Positions 1 to 9,418 of a stretch of DNA of 64,000 nucleotides are shown here, piece after piece. The translations under genes were made by a program, and so were the position numbers. Position 1 is the stretch's first letter. The number at the start of each line of letters is the position of its first letter. Source of the stretch: Providencia rettgeri (lineage in GTDB: Bacteria > Pseudomonadota > Gammaproteobacteria > Enterobacterales > Enterobacteriaceae); contig UGTZ01000001.1 of NCBI GenBank assembly GCA_900455085.1, forward strand, positions 2,696,501 to 2,760,500, written 5' to 3'. The notes under the pieces were generated by a model. That model worked only from the letters and a program-made list of their open reading frames with translations, was not told the DNA's origin and did not search any database.

Positions 1-93
1 TTATTACTATGTCGCTTTCATTATTAAAACCTAATGATTAATTGATATAGCAATAATTAATATCTGTTATCCTACTTTGTAATTCCCTATTAC

Positions 94-130
94 AAGCCAA
101 ATAATACCTATGTTATTTGGCTTATTTTTT
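94..130 (+). terminator. Rho-independent terminator of an upstream gene
   Basis: A perfect 11-bp stem (94-104 with 113-123, AAGCCAAATAA/TTATTTGGCTT) is followed by a run of T at 125-130. It would end a plus-strand gene lying before the window. Confidence 0.7.
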
Positions 131-153
131 ATTTAAATAAAATCATGCAAAAT

Positions 154-187
154 AAAAAAGCGAATATCTAATTATACTCGCTTTTTT
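154..187 (-). terminator. Terminator downstream of the SDR gene
   Basis: Arms AAAAAAGCGA (154-163) and TCGCTTTTTT (178-187) pair and give a T-run on the minus strand just past the SDR stop codon. It could work in both directions. Confidence 0.65.
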
Positions 188-206
188 TATTATTGATTTA
201 ATATCA

Positions 207-966
207 TTATTGGATGCTGTAGCCACCATCAATCACTAAATTATGACCTGTAATCATATCAGATGCATCGCTGGCCAAAAATAGCGCACATGCCGCAATT
301 TCAGAAGGTTCGGCAAAGCGCCTTGCAGGGATTTTTCCTTTCATTTCATCTCCTTTTTCACCTTCCCACGCTTTTTTACCTAATTCTGTCATGACAATGG
401 TTGGTGAAATGGCGTTAGTTTGTATGCCTTTCGGGCTCCACTCCAGTGCTAATACTTGGGTTAAACCAATAATTGCCGCTTTACTCGCACAATAGGCCGC
501 ATGCTGGTCTAAGGCAATCACCCCGCTTGAGATGCCATATTAATAATTTTCCTTTTCCATTATTAATCATAACATTACCCGCAGCTTGGCAAACCAAAAA
601 AGTCCCTTTTAAGTTCACGTTCATGGTTAAGTCCCAATCGGATTCACTTAAATTTTCAGCGGGAGCCAGTGCTACAATTCCAGCACTATTGACGACAATA
701 TCTAGCCGACCATAATGCTCAATGACATGTTCTACCATCTGAGAAACCGCCGTAGAATTTGTGATATCACATTGAATACCAATTGAATTGCCTAATTTCT
801 CCGCAATCATTACCACGTTATCTGACTTATCGATTAGGGCAACTTTAGCCCCTTTTTCAACATACAGTTGAGCAATCGCCAACCCAATACCTGCTGCTCC
901 CCCGGTAATTAAAGCGACCTTACCATCAAGTGAAAAGTTGGTGTTATAGCCACTAAATTTTTTCAT
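207..966 (-). pseudogene. Short-chain dehydrogenase/reductase, two frameshifts
   Basis: This is a classical SDR oxidoreductase of about 253 residues, probably an NAD(P)-dependent polyol or keto-sugar dehydrogenase. The N-terminal part carries the Rossmann motif TGGAAGIG and the NSAG motif. The C-terminal part carries the catalytic YCASK and the typical C-terminal VIDGGYSIQ. The two parts are in different frames, and about 20 nt between them reads in the third frame, where it gives the expected catalytic-serine strand INMAS. Restoring one base in the T-run at 547-550 and one in the C-run at 521-524 rebuilds the full protein. Both defects sit in homopolymers, so sequencing error is as likely as real inactivation. 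The start ATG at 966 has an AAGGA ribosome site. The substrate is unknown; GolD/threitol-type dehydrogenases are possible relatives. Confidence 0.8.
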
Positions 967-1434
967 TTTAATTCCTTAACATCATGATGTGATATTGAAT
1001 ATATAGATGAAATAAATATAGTGCTGTCTTAGACAGACAGCAAAATATTAAACGAAGATTAAATTACTTGGTATTATTAATATAATATTATTGCCGATTA
1101 AGTTCTATATTATTCATGTAAAAAAAAAGAGATATCTCTCAAATTAAATACCTCACTAAATTCCGAATGGGCATATGTTCAAAATAATAATCTAAATGAA
1201 TATTTGTACTTTATCTTTAACTGTAAAAATCTTCTAAAAACCCCTCTATGTTGTAACTGCTCCGTAAAAATACATTTTTTCATTCCCCTATAAATTTTCG
1301 GTTAATTGGCGCATAATATTAGTTATATCTAAATTGATATTAAACAATATCAGCACTGGGTTATTGAGTAAGATATTGAAATGAATATCACTCACACTAA
1401 ATACTGCACATTTAATTTATAGGTTATTGATAAT
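967..1434. other. Intergenic region upstream of fetA
   Basis: AT-rich divergent promoter region of 468 bp with no convincing gene. One inverted repeat stands out (TGATATT 1335-1341, AATATCA 1346-1352, 4-nt spacer). It could be an operator, but I cannot assign a regulator. Confidence 0.4.
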
Positions 1435-2088
1435 ATGGAAGAAAGTAACTTACTACTACAACTTAATAACATTGGGTATAGCATTGAGGAAAAAACAATT
1501 CTTGATAATGTGCAGATTAACTTACAGGCAGGTGACTTCAAACTGATTACAGGACCTTCTGGCTGCGGTAAAAGTACTTTATTAAAAATAATCGCCTCGT
1601 TAATTTCACCAACTCAAGGAACTATTCAGTTTCAAGGGAAAGATATCAATACCATCTCACCAGAAACTTATCGGCAGCAAGTTTCATACTGCACTCAAAC
1701 GCCCACCTTATTTGGACAAATCGTGTATGACAACCTCGTTTTTCCCTATCAAATTCGAAAATTGCCGCTTAATAAAGAGAAAGTCATCAGTGATTTGCAT
1801 CAATTTTCTCTGCATGAATCTATTTTAGATAAAGGGATCAACGAACTCTCCGGTGGAGAAAAACAGCGTATTTCTCTTATTAGAAACTTACAATTTCTTC
1901 CACAAGTCTTACTGTTAGATGAAATCACCAGTGCCCTAGATGAAGAAAACAAAATTATAGTGAATGAATTTATCCATCATTTAACGAGTGACAAAAAAAT
2001 AGGCGTGTTATGGGTAACCCATGATCAAGATGAAATCGCTCATACCAATGAAGTTATTACCCTCCCTGTTCATCACAACGAATCATAG
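1435..2088 (+). CDS. fetA: Iron export ABC transporter ATP-binding protein FetA
   Basis: Cytoplasmic ATPase of the FetAB (YbbLM) transporter, which exports iron and supports resistance to peroxide stress. The 217-residue protein has Walker A GPSGCGKST near residue 40-48, the signature LSGGEKQR near 139, Walker B VLLLDE near 158 and the H-loop in VTHD. Length matches the family (about 225). It is followed 9 nt later by the membrane partner, so the two are co-transcribed. Pairing with a FetB-type permease makes this assignment firmer than the ATPase alone would. Regulation is not visible in the sequence. Confidence 0.9.
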   Translation: MEESNLLLQLNNIGYSIEEKTILDNVQINLQAGDFKLITGPSGCGKSTLLKIIASLISPTQGTIQFQGKDINTISPETYRQQVSYCTQTPTLFGQIVYDNLVFPYQIRKLPLNKEKVISDLHQFSLHESILDKGINELSGGEKQRISLIRNLQFLPQVLLLDEITSALDEENKIIVNEFIHHLTSDKKIGVLWVTHDQDEIAHTNEVITLPVHHNES

Positions 2089-2097
2089 GATATCACT

Positions 2098-2874
2098 GTG
2101 CATCAACCAACTATTTCCAATGAATCATTAACCTTTTCTATCCTGTTAGTCCTTGTGGCTATTTTTATTAGTCATAAAGAAAAACTGTCCCTTGAAAAAG
2201 ATATTATCTGGAGTACTTGCCGAGCGATTATTCAACTATTGATCGCTGGCTACATTCTAAAATATATTTTTAATGTTGATCACGAATTGCTCACGATTGC
2301 CTTGGTGATGTTTATTTGCGTCAATGCCGCGTGGAACGCTAAGAAAAGAAGCAAATATATTGATAAAATTTATGTTACTGCATTAATTGCCATTACCTCT
2401 GGTACATTTCTTACATTGTTAATCTTAATATTAACTAACGCCATCGCATTTACACCCATGCAGGTAATTCCTATCACTGGAATGATTGCAGGTAATGCTA
2501 TGATTGCAGTAGGATTATGCTTTAATAACCTCGGCCAACGGTTTTCAAGCCAACAACAACAAATTCAAGAAATGTTAAGTTTAGGGGCAACCCCAAAAAT
2601 TGCTTCTGCTGCTATTATTCGCGACAGTATCCGAGCATCATTAATCCCAACGGTGGATTCAGCCAAAACAGTAGGAATTGTCAGCTTACCGGGTATGATG
2701 TCTGGCCTGATTTTTGCTGGAGTTGACCCGTTACAAGCAGTTAAATACCAGATTATGGTGACTTTTATGCTGTTAGGTACCGCAAGCCTTTCAACCATAC
2801 TGGCTGGGTATATGACTTATACAAAATTCTATAACCAACGCCATCAATTATTGGTTACCACACTGAATAAATAA
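2098..2874 (+). CDS. fetB: Iron export ABC transporter permease FetB
   Basis: Inner-membrane subunit of FetAB (UPF0014 family), 258 residues with about seven hydrophobic segments. The family-typical stretches EMLSLGATPK, the DSIRASLIPTVDSAKT region and LPGMMSGLIF are present. These match the loop that couples to the ATPase and the conserved gate region. Translation starts at a GTG (2098) placed 9 nt after the fetA stop. The gene is complete. Its end faces the convergent LacI-type gene, with a hairpin between them. Confidence 0.9.
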   Translation: MHQPTISNESLTFSILLVLVAIFISHKEKLSLEKDIIWSTCRAIIQLLIAGYILKYIFNVDHELLTIALVMFICVNAAWNAKKRSKYIDKIYVTALIAITSGTFLTLLILILTNAIAFTPMQVIPITGMIAGNAMIAVGLCFNNLGQRFSSQQQQIQEMLSLGATPKIASAAIIRDSIRASLIPTVDSAKTVGIVSLPGMMSGLIFAGVDPLQAVKYQIMVTFMLLGTASLSTILAGYMTYTKFYNQRHQLLVTTLNK

Positions 2875-2883
2875 TAACCTTCC

Positions 2884-2911
2884 GCCGCTTATTTATCATC
2901 AACGATAAGCG
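2884..2911. terminator. Hairpin between convergent fetB and rbtR-like gene
   Basis: CCGCTTAT and ATAAGCGG form an 8-bp stem in the 51-bp gap between two convergent genes. There is no clear T-run, so efficiency is uncertain. Confidence 0.45.
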
Positions 2912-2925
2912 GTACTTACTTAACA

Positions 2926-3960
2926 TCACTCTTTAACCACGCCCACAGGTAATACTTCAATTAACTGTGCTTTGCTATTTTCATTATCTATCAACTTAAA
3001 AATATGATTTAGCATCGTTGGTACGTCCTGTTTAACCATTTCGATGTCATTACCTAATAGTGCAACAAAAGGGTCCCAGTCAAAACAGCCTAAATGAGGT
3101 TGACGCGAACCGATATAGCCTTTTTTACCTAACCAATCAATAACCCCTTCTAATGAAATAGTTGAATTAATAAATAAACCACATTTCACTATTTTCTGTG
3201 GATCTTCATTATTCTGTTCAAAAAATCGTGAAAGTGCTTTTTCCGCTTTTTCGGGAGCATAACCGCAGGCCAAGATATTTTCTTGTGGAACTGTGATACC
3301 TTTTTCATTATGTGCATCAATAAACCCACGAATACGTTCTCGTGTATTGTGGTCATGTTCACGACCACCAATAAAAATTAAAGCTTCATGTGTTGATGTC
3401 TGAGATTTATTTTTGCTTAAAATACGTTGTGTTAAATTTTTTGCACCAAGATAGTTGTCTGAAATAACAGAAGGCGCCAACAAGCCTGGTAAGTCTAAAT
3501 TCAAGGTTGAGACACCGGAAGCTTGGCAAATTTCAGTGATTTTATCCGGATTGGTTGCCCCTGTTGAAACCAACCAATCAACCTGATAAGAAATCATTGC
3601 ACGTGCGGCTTCTATTTCTAATTCAGGGTCACGCCGCGTGCAGGTAATGATAGGAAATAACCCTCTTTCACGCGCCATTTCCTCAAAATGTTCGACAATA
3701 GAACCAAAATAGCGGTTGTCATACTTCGGAACTAACATACCGATTATTTTGGATTTATTACTGCGCAATAAGCTGGCTTGCTTATTGACTGCATAATTTT
3801 GTTCTTCGGCGATGCGGATCACTTTTTCAGCAAGTTGTGCGCTAATTCGCCTTTTTTGCCAATTACCATTGAGTATTGCACTCACTGCACTCGCTGAAAC
3901 CCCTGCTAATTCGGCAAGGTCATAGATCGTTGTTTTCTTATTTTGTCTGATCTTTGTCAC
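2926..3960 (-). CDS. rbtR: LacI-family repressor, probable ribitol regulator
   Basis: 344-residue LacI/GalR-type transcription factor. The N-terminal helix-turn-helix reads TIYDLAELAGVSASAVSAI, followed by a hinge helix and a periplasmic-binding-protein-like effector domain starting at SKIIGMLVPKYDNRYFG. It starts at a GTG (3960) with a GGAG box upstream. It is transcribed away from rbtD/rbtK across a 234-bp shared promoter region, the usual arrangement of a sugar repressor and its target operon. The link to ribitol (or its product ribulose) is inferred from that position; the protein alone only says LacI family. Confidence 0.8.
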   Translation of the reverse strand: MTKIRQNKKTTIYDLAELAGVSASAVSAILNGNWQKRRISAQLAEKVIRIAEEQNYAVNKQASLLRSNKSKIIGMLVPKYDNRYFGSIVEHFEEMARERGLFPIITCTRRDPELEIEAARAMISYQVDWLVSTGATNPDKITEICQASGVSTLNLDLPGLLAPSVISDNYLGAKNLTQRILSKNKSQTSTHEALIFIGGREHDHNTRERIRGFIDAHNEKGITVPQENILACGYAPEKAEKALSRFFEQNNEDPQKIVKCGLFINSTISLEGVIDWLGKKGYIGSRQPHLGCFDWDPFVALLGNDIEMVKQDVPTMLNHIFKLIDNENSKAQLIEVLPVGVVKE

Positions 3961-4194
3961 AGATTCTCATCTCCATTTTTTACTAGCTTGACACCAAAGT
4001 CGAAAAGTCGCAATACTGCTACATCGATTGAGCAATATTGAAATTGATGATGCATGAGTTGATATACTGCAAAATAAATACTATCAACCCATCGCATGTA
4101 GCCACCTATCCATCCCCGTGACTCATTGCTGTTTCATTAATTTCAGGCGCTTTTCATTCTTACATTTCGCTAAAATATCCGATTGGAGTAAATT

Positions 4195-4923
4195 ATGGCC
4201 ATTTCTATTGAAAACAAAGTCGCAGCAATTACCGGAGCTGCCTCAGGTATTGGGCTTGAATGTGCACGCACACTGATCAAAGCAGGTGCAAAAGTCGTTC
4301 TAATTGACCGCGCAGAAGAGCGATTAAACCAACTTGTTGAAGAATTAGGTGAAAATGCAATTCCATTAGTTATCGATTTAATGAAACCGGAACAAGTTGA
4401 TGGAATGTTAGATGCCATTTTACAAAAAGCAGGCGGTTTAGACATTTTCCATGCTAACGCTGGTGCCTATATTGGCGGCCCCGTTGCTGAAGGTGACCCT
4501 GATGTATGGGATAAAGTTTTAAATTTAAATATTAATGCTGCTTTCCGTTGTGTTCGCGCGGTATTACCTCATTTTATTGCTCAAAAATCAGGCGATGTGT
4601 TATTCACCAGTTCAATTGCAGGTGTTGTTCCTGTGATTTGGGAACCGATTTACACCGCATCAAAATTTGCTGTTCAAGCCTTCGTCCATTCAACACGCCG
4701 TCAAGTCTCTGAGCATGGTGTGCGTGTTGGTGCGGTATTACCCGGCCCTGTGGTTACTGCCTTACTTGATGATTGGCCAAAAGAAAAAATGGAGGAAGCC
4801 TTAGCAAATGGTAGCTTAATGCAACCAATTGAAGTGGCTGAAGCGGTATTATTTATGTTAACTCGCCCACGTAATGTCACTATTCGTGACCTTGTTATTG
4901 TGCCTAATAGTGTTGATCTCTAA
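4195..4923 (+). CDS. rbtD: Ribitol 2-dehydrogenase
   Basis: SDR enzyme that oxidises ribitol to D-ribulose with NAD. The 242-residue protein has the Rossmann motif TGAASGIG (about residue 14), NAG, a catalytic serine in FTSSIAG and the YTASK catalytic pair near 157. Long stretches, such as FHANAGAYIGGPVAEGDPD and VGAVLPGPVVTALLDDWPK, match what I recall of Klebsiella ribitol dehydrogenase nearly residue for residue, so the specific name is justified. A GGAG box precedes the ATG. It is the first gene of a two-gene operon with the kinase, 44 bp apart. Confidence 0.88.
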   Translation: MAISIENKVAAITGAASGIGLECARTLIKAGAKVVLIDRAEERLNQLVEELGENAIPLVIDLMKPEQVDGMLDAILQKAGGLDIFHANAGAYIGGPVAEGDPDVWDKVLNLNINAAFRCVRAVLPHFIAQKSGDVLFTSSIAGVVPVIWEPIYTASKFAVQAFVHSTRRQVSEHGVRVGAVLPGPVVTALLDDWPKEKMEEALANGSLMQPIEVAEAVLFMLTRPRNVTIRDLVIVPNSVDL

Positions 4924-4967
4924 CTTGTCATCTCGCAATTCATTGCAGTTAGCACCTTGGAGGGAAA

Positions 4968-6596
4968 ATGAATAATTCACATGCACCATTAAAAGATAAC
5001 GATAAAGTCGTTATTGGTATCGATGTTGGCACAGGTAGTGCACGCGCAGGTGTCTTTGATATGTCTGGCAATATGTTAGCGTCTGCCAAACATGATATTA
5101 CACTATTTCGTGACAACGCCAATTTCGCGGAGCAATCAAGTAACGAAATTTGGGAAGCGGTTTGTTATTGTGTCAAACACGCAATGGCATCATCAAAAGC
5201 AAAACCACAACAAGTGACTGGTATTGGCTTTGATGCAACCTGTTCACTAGTTGTCATCGGAACAGATACACAACCAATTACAGTTAGCCCATCGAATGAC
5301 CCTGAGCGCAATATTATTGTGTGGATGGATCACCGCGCGACAGAGCAAGCTGAGCGTATTAATCAATTAAAACATCCAGTTTTAAACTATGTTGGCGGTA
5401 AAATTTCGCCTGAAATGGAAACACCTAAGATTTTATGGCTAAAAGAAAATCTACGTCAATCCTATGATAATGCATGGCAATTTTTTGATTTAGCCGATTT
5501 TTTAACTTGGAAATCGACTAATTCTTTGGCTCGTTCAACCTGTACGGTAACCTGTAAGTGGACATATCTAGCCCATGAAAAGCGCTGGGATGCAGATTAC
5601 TTTCAACAAATTGGTTTATCTGAACTCGCAGATGAAAATTTCGCGCGTATTGGGCAGCTTATTGTCGAACCAGGAACGCCTTGTGGTGAAGGCTTGACGG
5701 AAACCGCAGCTCAGCAAATGGGCTTACTAGCAGGAACTCCTGTCGCCGCAGGTATGATAGATGCTCATGCAGGCGGTATTGGTACCGTTGGTGTTAATGG
5801 CGATGCAACCGCTAATATGGCCTACGTATTTGGTACATCTTCATGCACGATGACGACCACCAAAGAACCCGTATTTATACCCGGTGTATGGGGGCCTTAT
5901 TTCAGTGCAATGGTGCCAGGTATGTGGCTAAATGAAGGTGGCCAAAGTGCGGCAGGTGCTGCAATTGACCAGTTACTTTCCTTACACCCCGCTTCAGCAC
6001 AAGCAAAACTCACTGCAAAAGAACAAGGTAAACCCTTGCCTGTTATGTTAGCGGATTTAGTATTAGAAAAAGCATCGTCACCATCGCAGTCTGTTGAGCT
6101 AGCTGAAAAAATACATGTTGTCCCTGAGTTTTTAGGAAATCGAGCCCCTTTTGCTGACCCTCATGCCAGAGCCGTCATTGCTGGCTTAACCATGGATAAC
6201 AGCATGGAAAATTTACTTTCTTTCTATGTTGCTGGTGTGTGTGGCATTGGCTATGGGTTACGACAAATCATTGAAGCTCAGGCAAAATCCGGTGCTGCAA
6301 TTGAAAATATTGTCGTCAGTGGCGGTGCTGGCCAACACCCGTTGATCCGCCAATTACTTGCGGATGCGTGCGGTGTCCCTGTGATTTCAACACAAGCCAG
6401 TGAGCCTGTTTTACTCGGTTCAGCTATCCTCGGTGCAGTTGCAGGAAAAGTCTGTGACGATGTTGCACAAGCCATGGACCAATTTAGTGCAATTGACCTC
6501 ACCTACCAAGCCAATGAAGCTTATAAAGCACGCCACGATACAAGATTTACTTCTTTCTTGCATTTACAGCAATGTGCTAGAGAATTAAAAGGCTAA
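4968..6596 (+). CDS. rbtK: D-ribulokinase, FGGY family
   Basis: FGGY-family pentulose kinase of 542 residues that phosphorylates D-ribulose to D-ribulose 5-phosphate, the second step of ribitol use. The N-terminal lobe starts VVIGIDVGTGSARAGVFD. The substrate segment contains GFDATCSLVV and WMDHRA. The C-terminal ATP lobe contains FGTSSCTM, MIDAHAGGIG and VSGGAGQHPLIRQLLADA. A strong GGAGGG ribosome site precedes the ATG. The FGGY_pentulose branch and the rbtD neighbour favour ribulose over xylulose or glycerol. No pentitol permease follows; the operon ends at a terminator. Confidence 0.87.
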   Translation: MNNSHAPLKDNDKVVIGIDVGTGSARAGVFDMSGNMLASAKHDITLFRDNANFAEQSSNEIWEAVCYCVKHAMASSKAKPQQVTGIGFDATCSLVVIGTDTQPITVSPSNDPERNIIVWMDHRATEQAERINQLKHPVLNYVGGKISPEMETPKILWLKENLRQSYDNAWQFFDLADFLTWKSTNSLARSTCTVTCKWTYLAHEKRWDADYFQQIGLSELADENFARIGQLIVEPGTPCGEGLTETAAQQMGLLAGTPVAAGMIDAHAGGIGTVGVNGDATANMAYVFGTSSCTMTTTKEPVFIPGVWGPYFSAMVPGMWLNEGGQSAAGAAIDQLLSLHPASAQAKLTAKEQGKPLPVMLADLVLEKASSPSQSVELAEKIHVVPEFLGNRAPFADPHARAVIAGLTMDNSMENLLSFYVAGVCGIGYGLRQIIEAQAKSGAAIENIVVSGGAGQHPLIRQLLADACGVPVISTQASEPVLLGSAILGAVAGKVCDDVAQAMDQFSAIDLTYQANEAYKARHDTRFTSFLHLQQCARELKG

Positions 6597-6630
6597 TCAC
6601 GCTAATATGACGTTGAGTCATATTTATACT

Positions 6631-6660
6631 AAAGAAAGCTGGCTTACGGCTTTCTTTATT
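6631..6660 (+). terminator. Terminator of the rbtDK operon
   Basis: AAAGAAAGC (6631-6639) pairs with GCTTTCTTT (6649-6657), followed by a short T/A tail. A second hairpin (AATATGAC/GTCATATT, 6605-6623) lies just before it. Confidence 0.65.
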
Positions 6661-6720
6661 TAGGATTCGTATTACCTTATTGCGTTTAATTTAATAAAAG
6701 GCATACGCTATCACTCAGTT

Positions 6721-7110
6721 TTAAAAACAATATCTTGCCCATAACGAATCAACCATTTCCTTTGGCATTAAATCGTAATCTCCCTCAACCATAGGAATTG
6801 ACAAGGATACCTTCCCTTGTTTATCACTATAGGCTTTCACAATGAATTTTTTATACCCTTCTAATCTTGCATTCTTAACCCGAAACACTTCACCACAAAC
6901 GTAGCCTAAATCACCCTTATCCGCAGTTTGGCGAATAAAATTATATTTCACATTTTTAAATGAAGCGGATTCAGGGAAAGATAAATAGTCTTCAACACTA
7001 CTTTTTGCCATTTTCACAAGATCAGGCGTAGGGGAATAGTTCAATGTCACCCCTAAAATAAAAGAGCCCCCAGTTAACAATAAAATTGTGAGCAACTTTA
7101 TAATATTCAT
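6721..7110 (-). CDS. Small exported or membrane-anchored protein of unknown function
   Basis: 129 residues. Residues 1-22 are hydrophobic (KLLTILLLTGGSFILGV) and form a signal anchor or signal peptide; the rest is polar and predicted outside the cytoplasm. The segment VKMAKSSVEDYLSFPESASFKNVKY resembles small periplasmic proteins that begin with a helix followed by the phrase 'DPxSAxF', as seen in many Gram-negative hypothetical lipoproteins, but I cannot name a family. Two cysteines (CGEV and the final RYCF) could form a disulfide. It stands alone, convergent with rbtK. Confidence 0.6.
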   Translation of the reverse strand: MNIIKLLTILLLTGGSFILGVTLNYSPTPDLVKMAKSSVEDYLSFPESASFKNVKYNFIRQTADKGDLGYVCGEVFRVKNARLEGYKKFIVKAYSDKQGKVSLSIPMVEGDYDLMPKEMVDSLWARYCF

Positions 7111-8165
7111 ATTCTTAAGCTCTCATTTATTCAATAACAAGCCAATTGACCAGGATGACCTAATCACCCCGCCCAAAAATACACTTAAGTAGTTATCATT
7201 AGCCAATTGTAAGTAAATAATAATTATTTTAATAATATCCAGTCTTGTCTATATAAGAATACCTTATTAGATAGCTTGTTTTTTCTAATTACTGTCTCCG
7301 ATAACCACCACCAACAGAGCAAACAAACACAATTAAATTTATAAAGGCTGTTCGTATTTATACTTTATTTTACACATCACATGAGTAAGCATACCAGTAT
7401 TAAACTAAGAATATAAATAGTACTTGAAACATTAACTGTTTCAATTTGTATTTTTTTAACTAGAGAAGTTTCATTTACCAAAACATAGAAACAATAATAA
7501 GCCTTAATTGTTCATCATAGCTTAACAAAAATAAACCCAAATATGTAATAAAAGAATTCAATTTAATAATAGTCATGTCTAAATGTTAATTAACTCACTT
7601 AATGAGTATTTAAACTCAATATAAGCGTAAATTAAAATTAAATTATAATGTATTCGTTATTTTCAAATAAGCCCTCCTTGTTAGATCCCACCATTAAAAA
7701 ATAAAAAACATTTAAAATTCAATTTGATATAAAAAAACATTAGCTTATACCATTTGCCATCTTAATTTTTAACCTATTGTTCATTAATCTCTTTTTTCAG
7801 ACTAAATTAGCCGAGTTATCGCTTCCACCTTAAGCACAATACAACACAACCAATTGATTAATAAAACAAAAATAAACAAATAGTTAATTAATAAAATGTT
7901 AATACTATGATACCAAACAGTTAACATTAATAGTCAACCTCAAAATGCATAAGAATATTTAACAATATCCATATAGTAATTTACCATTAAACTTCTCTAT
8001 ATATCTTCTTTTATCCAATTTTTGATATATACCACCAATCTAAATTACAGAATATTCCTAGTAAAAATTGCTTCTTTTAGCCAATACATAAAATTATCCG
8101 GCCAAATTTGACAAAATATTTTTTTTATCTCATGTAGCATTGTTTTCCAAAGAAAAGGGTAAACC
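7111..8165. other. Gene-poor, very AT-rich gap of about 1.05 kb
   Basis: I found no ORF with coding character on either strand, no tRNA and no strong terminator. Base composition is clearly more AT-rich than the flanking genes, with many TTAAT/AATTA runs. A TTGACA at 8108-8113 could serve as a -35 box for the following small gene, but a good -10 at the right distance is not evident. Confidence 0.5.
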
Positions 8166-8453
8166 ATGACAAATATTCAATTACTATTACTTGCAACTAA
8201 TAACATCAAAAATAACACAGAGCTAAGCCACTCTCAGGAGTCTTATGTATACCAATTTTACTATGCTAACGTCGCAGGTCATTTCGATAGCATTCAAGAT
8301 TTTCTTACCGTATTTAAGCAGCAGACAGATGCAACATTGGATGCATCTCAACAATTAGCCGAACAGAGTCAGCAAATATACTCAACAGTTGAGTCTTATT
8401 TGGAAGTAGCCGAAAAACGGTATGTTGAAAGGAAAAAATTGCTAACCAATTAA
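8166..8453 (+). CDS. Hypothetical 95-residue protein
   Basis: Complete small ORF with an AAGGG ribosome site 7 nt before the ATG and a strong terminator 18 nt after the stop, which supports a real transcribed gene. The protein has no signal peptide or membrane helix. Residues about 40-90 (KQQTDATLDASQQLAEQSQQ onward) are Gln-rich and probably helical, possibly coiled-coil. I do not recognise the family. It sits alone after the 1-kb AT-rich gap. Confidence 0.55.
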   Translation: MTNIQLLLLATNNIKNNTELSHSQESYVYQFYYANVAGHFDSIQDFLTVFKQQTDATLDASQQLAEQSQQIYSTVESYLEVAEKRYVERKKLLTN

Positions 8454-8470
8454 GTTAGCATTTACAGTTG

Positions 8471-8500
8471 AAAAGGCCTACAAACTAAATAAGGCCTTTT
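8471..8500. terminator. Bidirectional terminator
   Basis: Perfect inverted repeat AAAAGGCCT (8471-8479) / AGGCCTTTT (8492-8500) between convergent genes ending at 8453 and 8525. T-tails are present on both strands. Confidence 0.75.
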
Positions 8501-8524
8501 ATCGATAATTTTTCTGTTAAGCTT

Positions 8525-9418
8525 CTATTGCTCTTGTAGCTCTAATTCAGCAATTATAGGTAGGTGGTCGCTAACACTTGACCATTGAAACTCTTTGCTA
8601 TCTGTTGGGATTTCCATATTTTTCACATCCCAAACTTGGCCTTTAAATGTAAAAATATGGTCAATATCTATCGCTGGGTTTACCGCTGGCCAGCTACGAT
8701 AATCAATACCCTTTAATTCAACTGGGTTCCACATATAACGAATTTCTTGGATAGGCTGTTCATTCGCTGTTGAATTAAAGTCCCCTGCTAATATTTTTAT
8801 TGATGCCGCAATATTATCAAATCCCGTATCCGTATCCCCAATACTTGCATCTAAAATATGGCGAATTTGTCCAATGCGAATGGTTGGATCTTTCTGCCAA
8901 TCAAGGTGCGTTCCCATCACTATAATTGGTGCATCAAAACCTGGTTTTGATATTTGGGATATTAATACAACACGTTGTTCAGCATCACCCGAAGGTAAAT
9001 TAATTACTTTAGATTTATCGATTTTATATTTTGATAAAATTCCCACACCATATTCCCCACCATCAAAATCCAATGCCTTACCAAAAGCAAAATCCATCTT
9101 ATTGGCTTTAGCTATTTCTTCTATCTGGTGAACTTTTTTACTGCGGGCTGTTTTATTATCAATTTCTGTTAAAACAATCACATCAGCATCTATTTTCGCA
9201 ATCGCCTTATTTAACTCATCAAGATTACTGACATCTGATGCCAACTCATTTTTACCAATGTTATACGTTGCAACTTTAATTGTCGGTTTGTTTGAAGTGT
9301 AAACTTTATTTGGCGTTCCTCCATCCTGTACTTTTAAAACTTCAGAACCCGTCATCGATGCCATCGCACCGCAAGAAACTAAAATTGTAGTGGAAATAAC
9401 TGTTTTTAGTAATTTCAT
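8525..9418 (-). CDS. Exported endonuclease/exonuclease/phosphatase-fold hydrolase
   Basis: 297-residue member of the DNase I-like EEP superfamily (nucleases, inositol phosphatases and sphingomyelinases share this fold). Motifs in order: KVATYNIGKN (strand 1 Asn), VIVLTEID (metal-binding Glu), GVGILSKY, VMGTHLDWQ (catalytic His region), ILAGDFNST (Asp/Asn pair), IDHIF, and the C-terminal SDHLPIIAEL with the catalytic His. The N-terminus is a signal sequence. ILVSC could also be a lipobox with Cys16, so it is either periplasmic or a lipoprotein. All catalytic residues appear present. The substrate cannot be told from the sequence. Confidence 0.8.
   Translation of the reverse strand: MKLLKTVISTTILVSCGAMASMTGSEVLKVQDGGTPNKVYTSNKPTIKVATYNIGKNELASDVSNLDELNKAIAKIDADVIVLTEIDNKTARSKKVHQIEEIAKANKMDFAFGKALDFDGGEYGVGILSKYKIDKSKVINLPSGDAEQRVVLISQISKPGFDAPIIVMGTHLDWQKDPTIRIGQIRHILDASIGDTDTGFDNIAASIKILAGDFNSTANEQPIQEIRYMWNPVELKGIDYRSWPAVNPAIDIDHIFTFKGQVWDVKNMEIPTDSKEFQWSSVSDHLPIIAELELQEQ

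Noticed and set aside
1..43. Possible end of an upstream plus-strand gene (frame ending ...SLSLLKPND at 43)
   Set aside because: Only about 14 codons are visible, too few to support a call, although the terminator at 94-130 implies an upstream gene.
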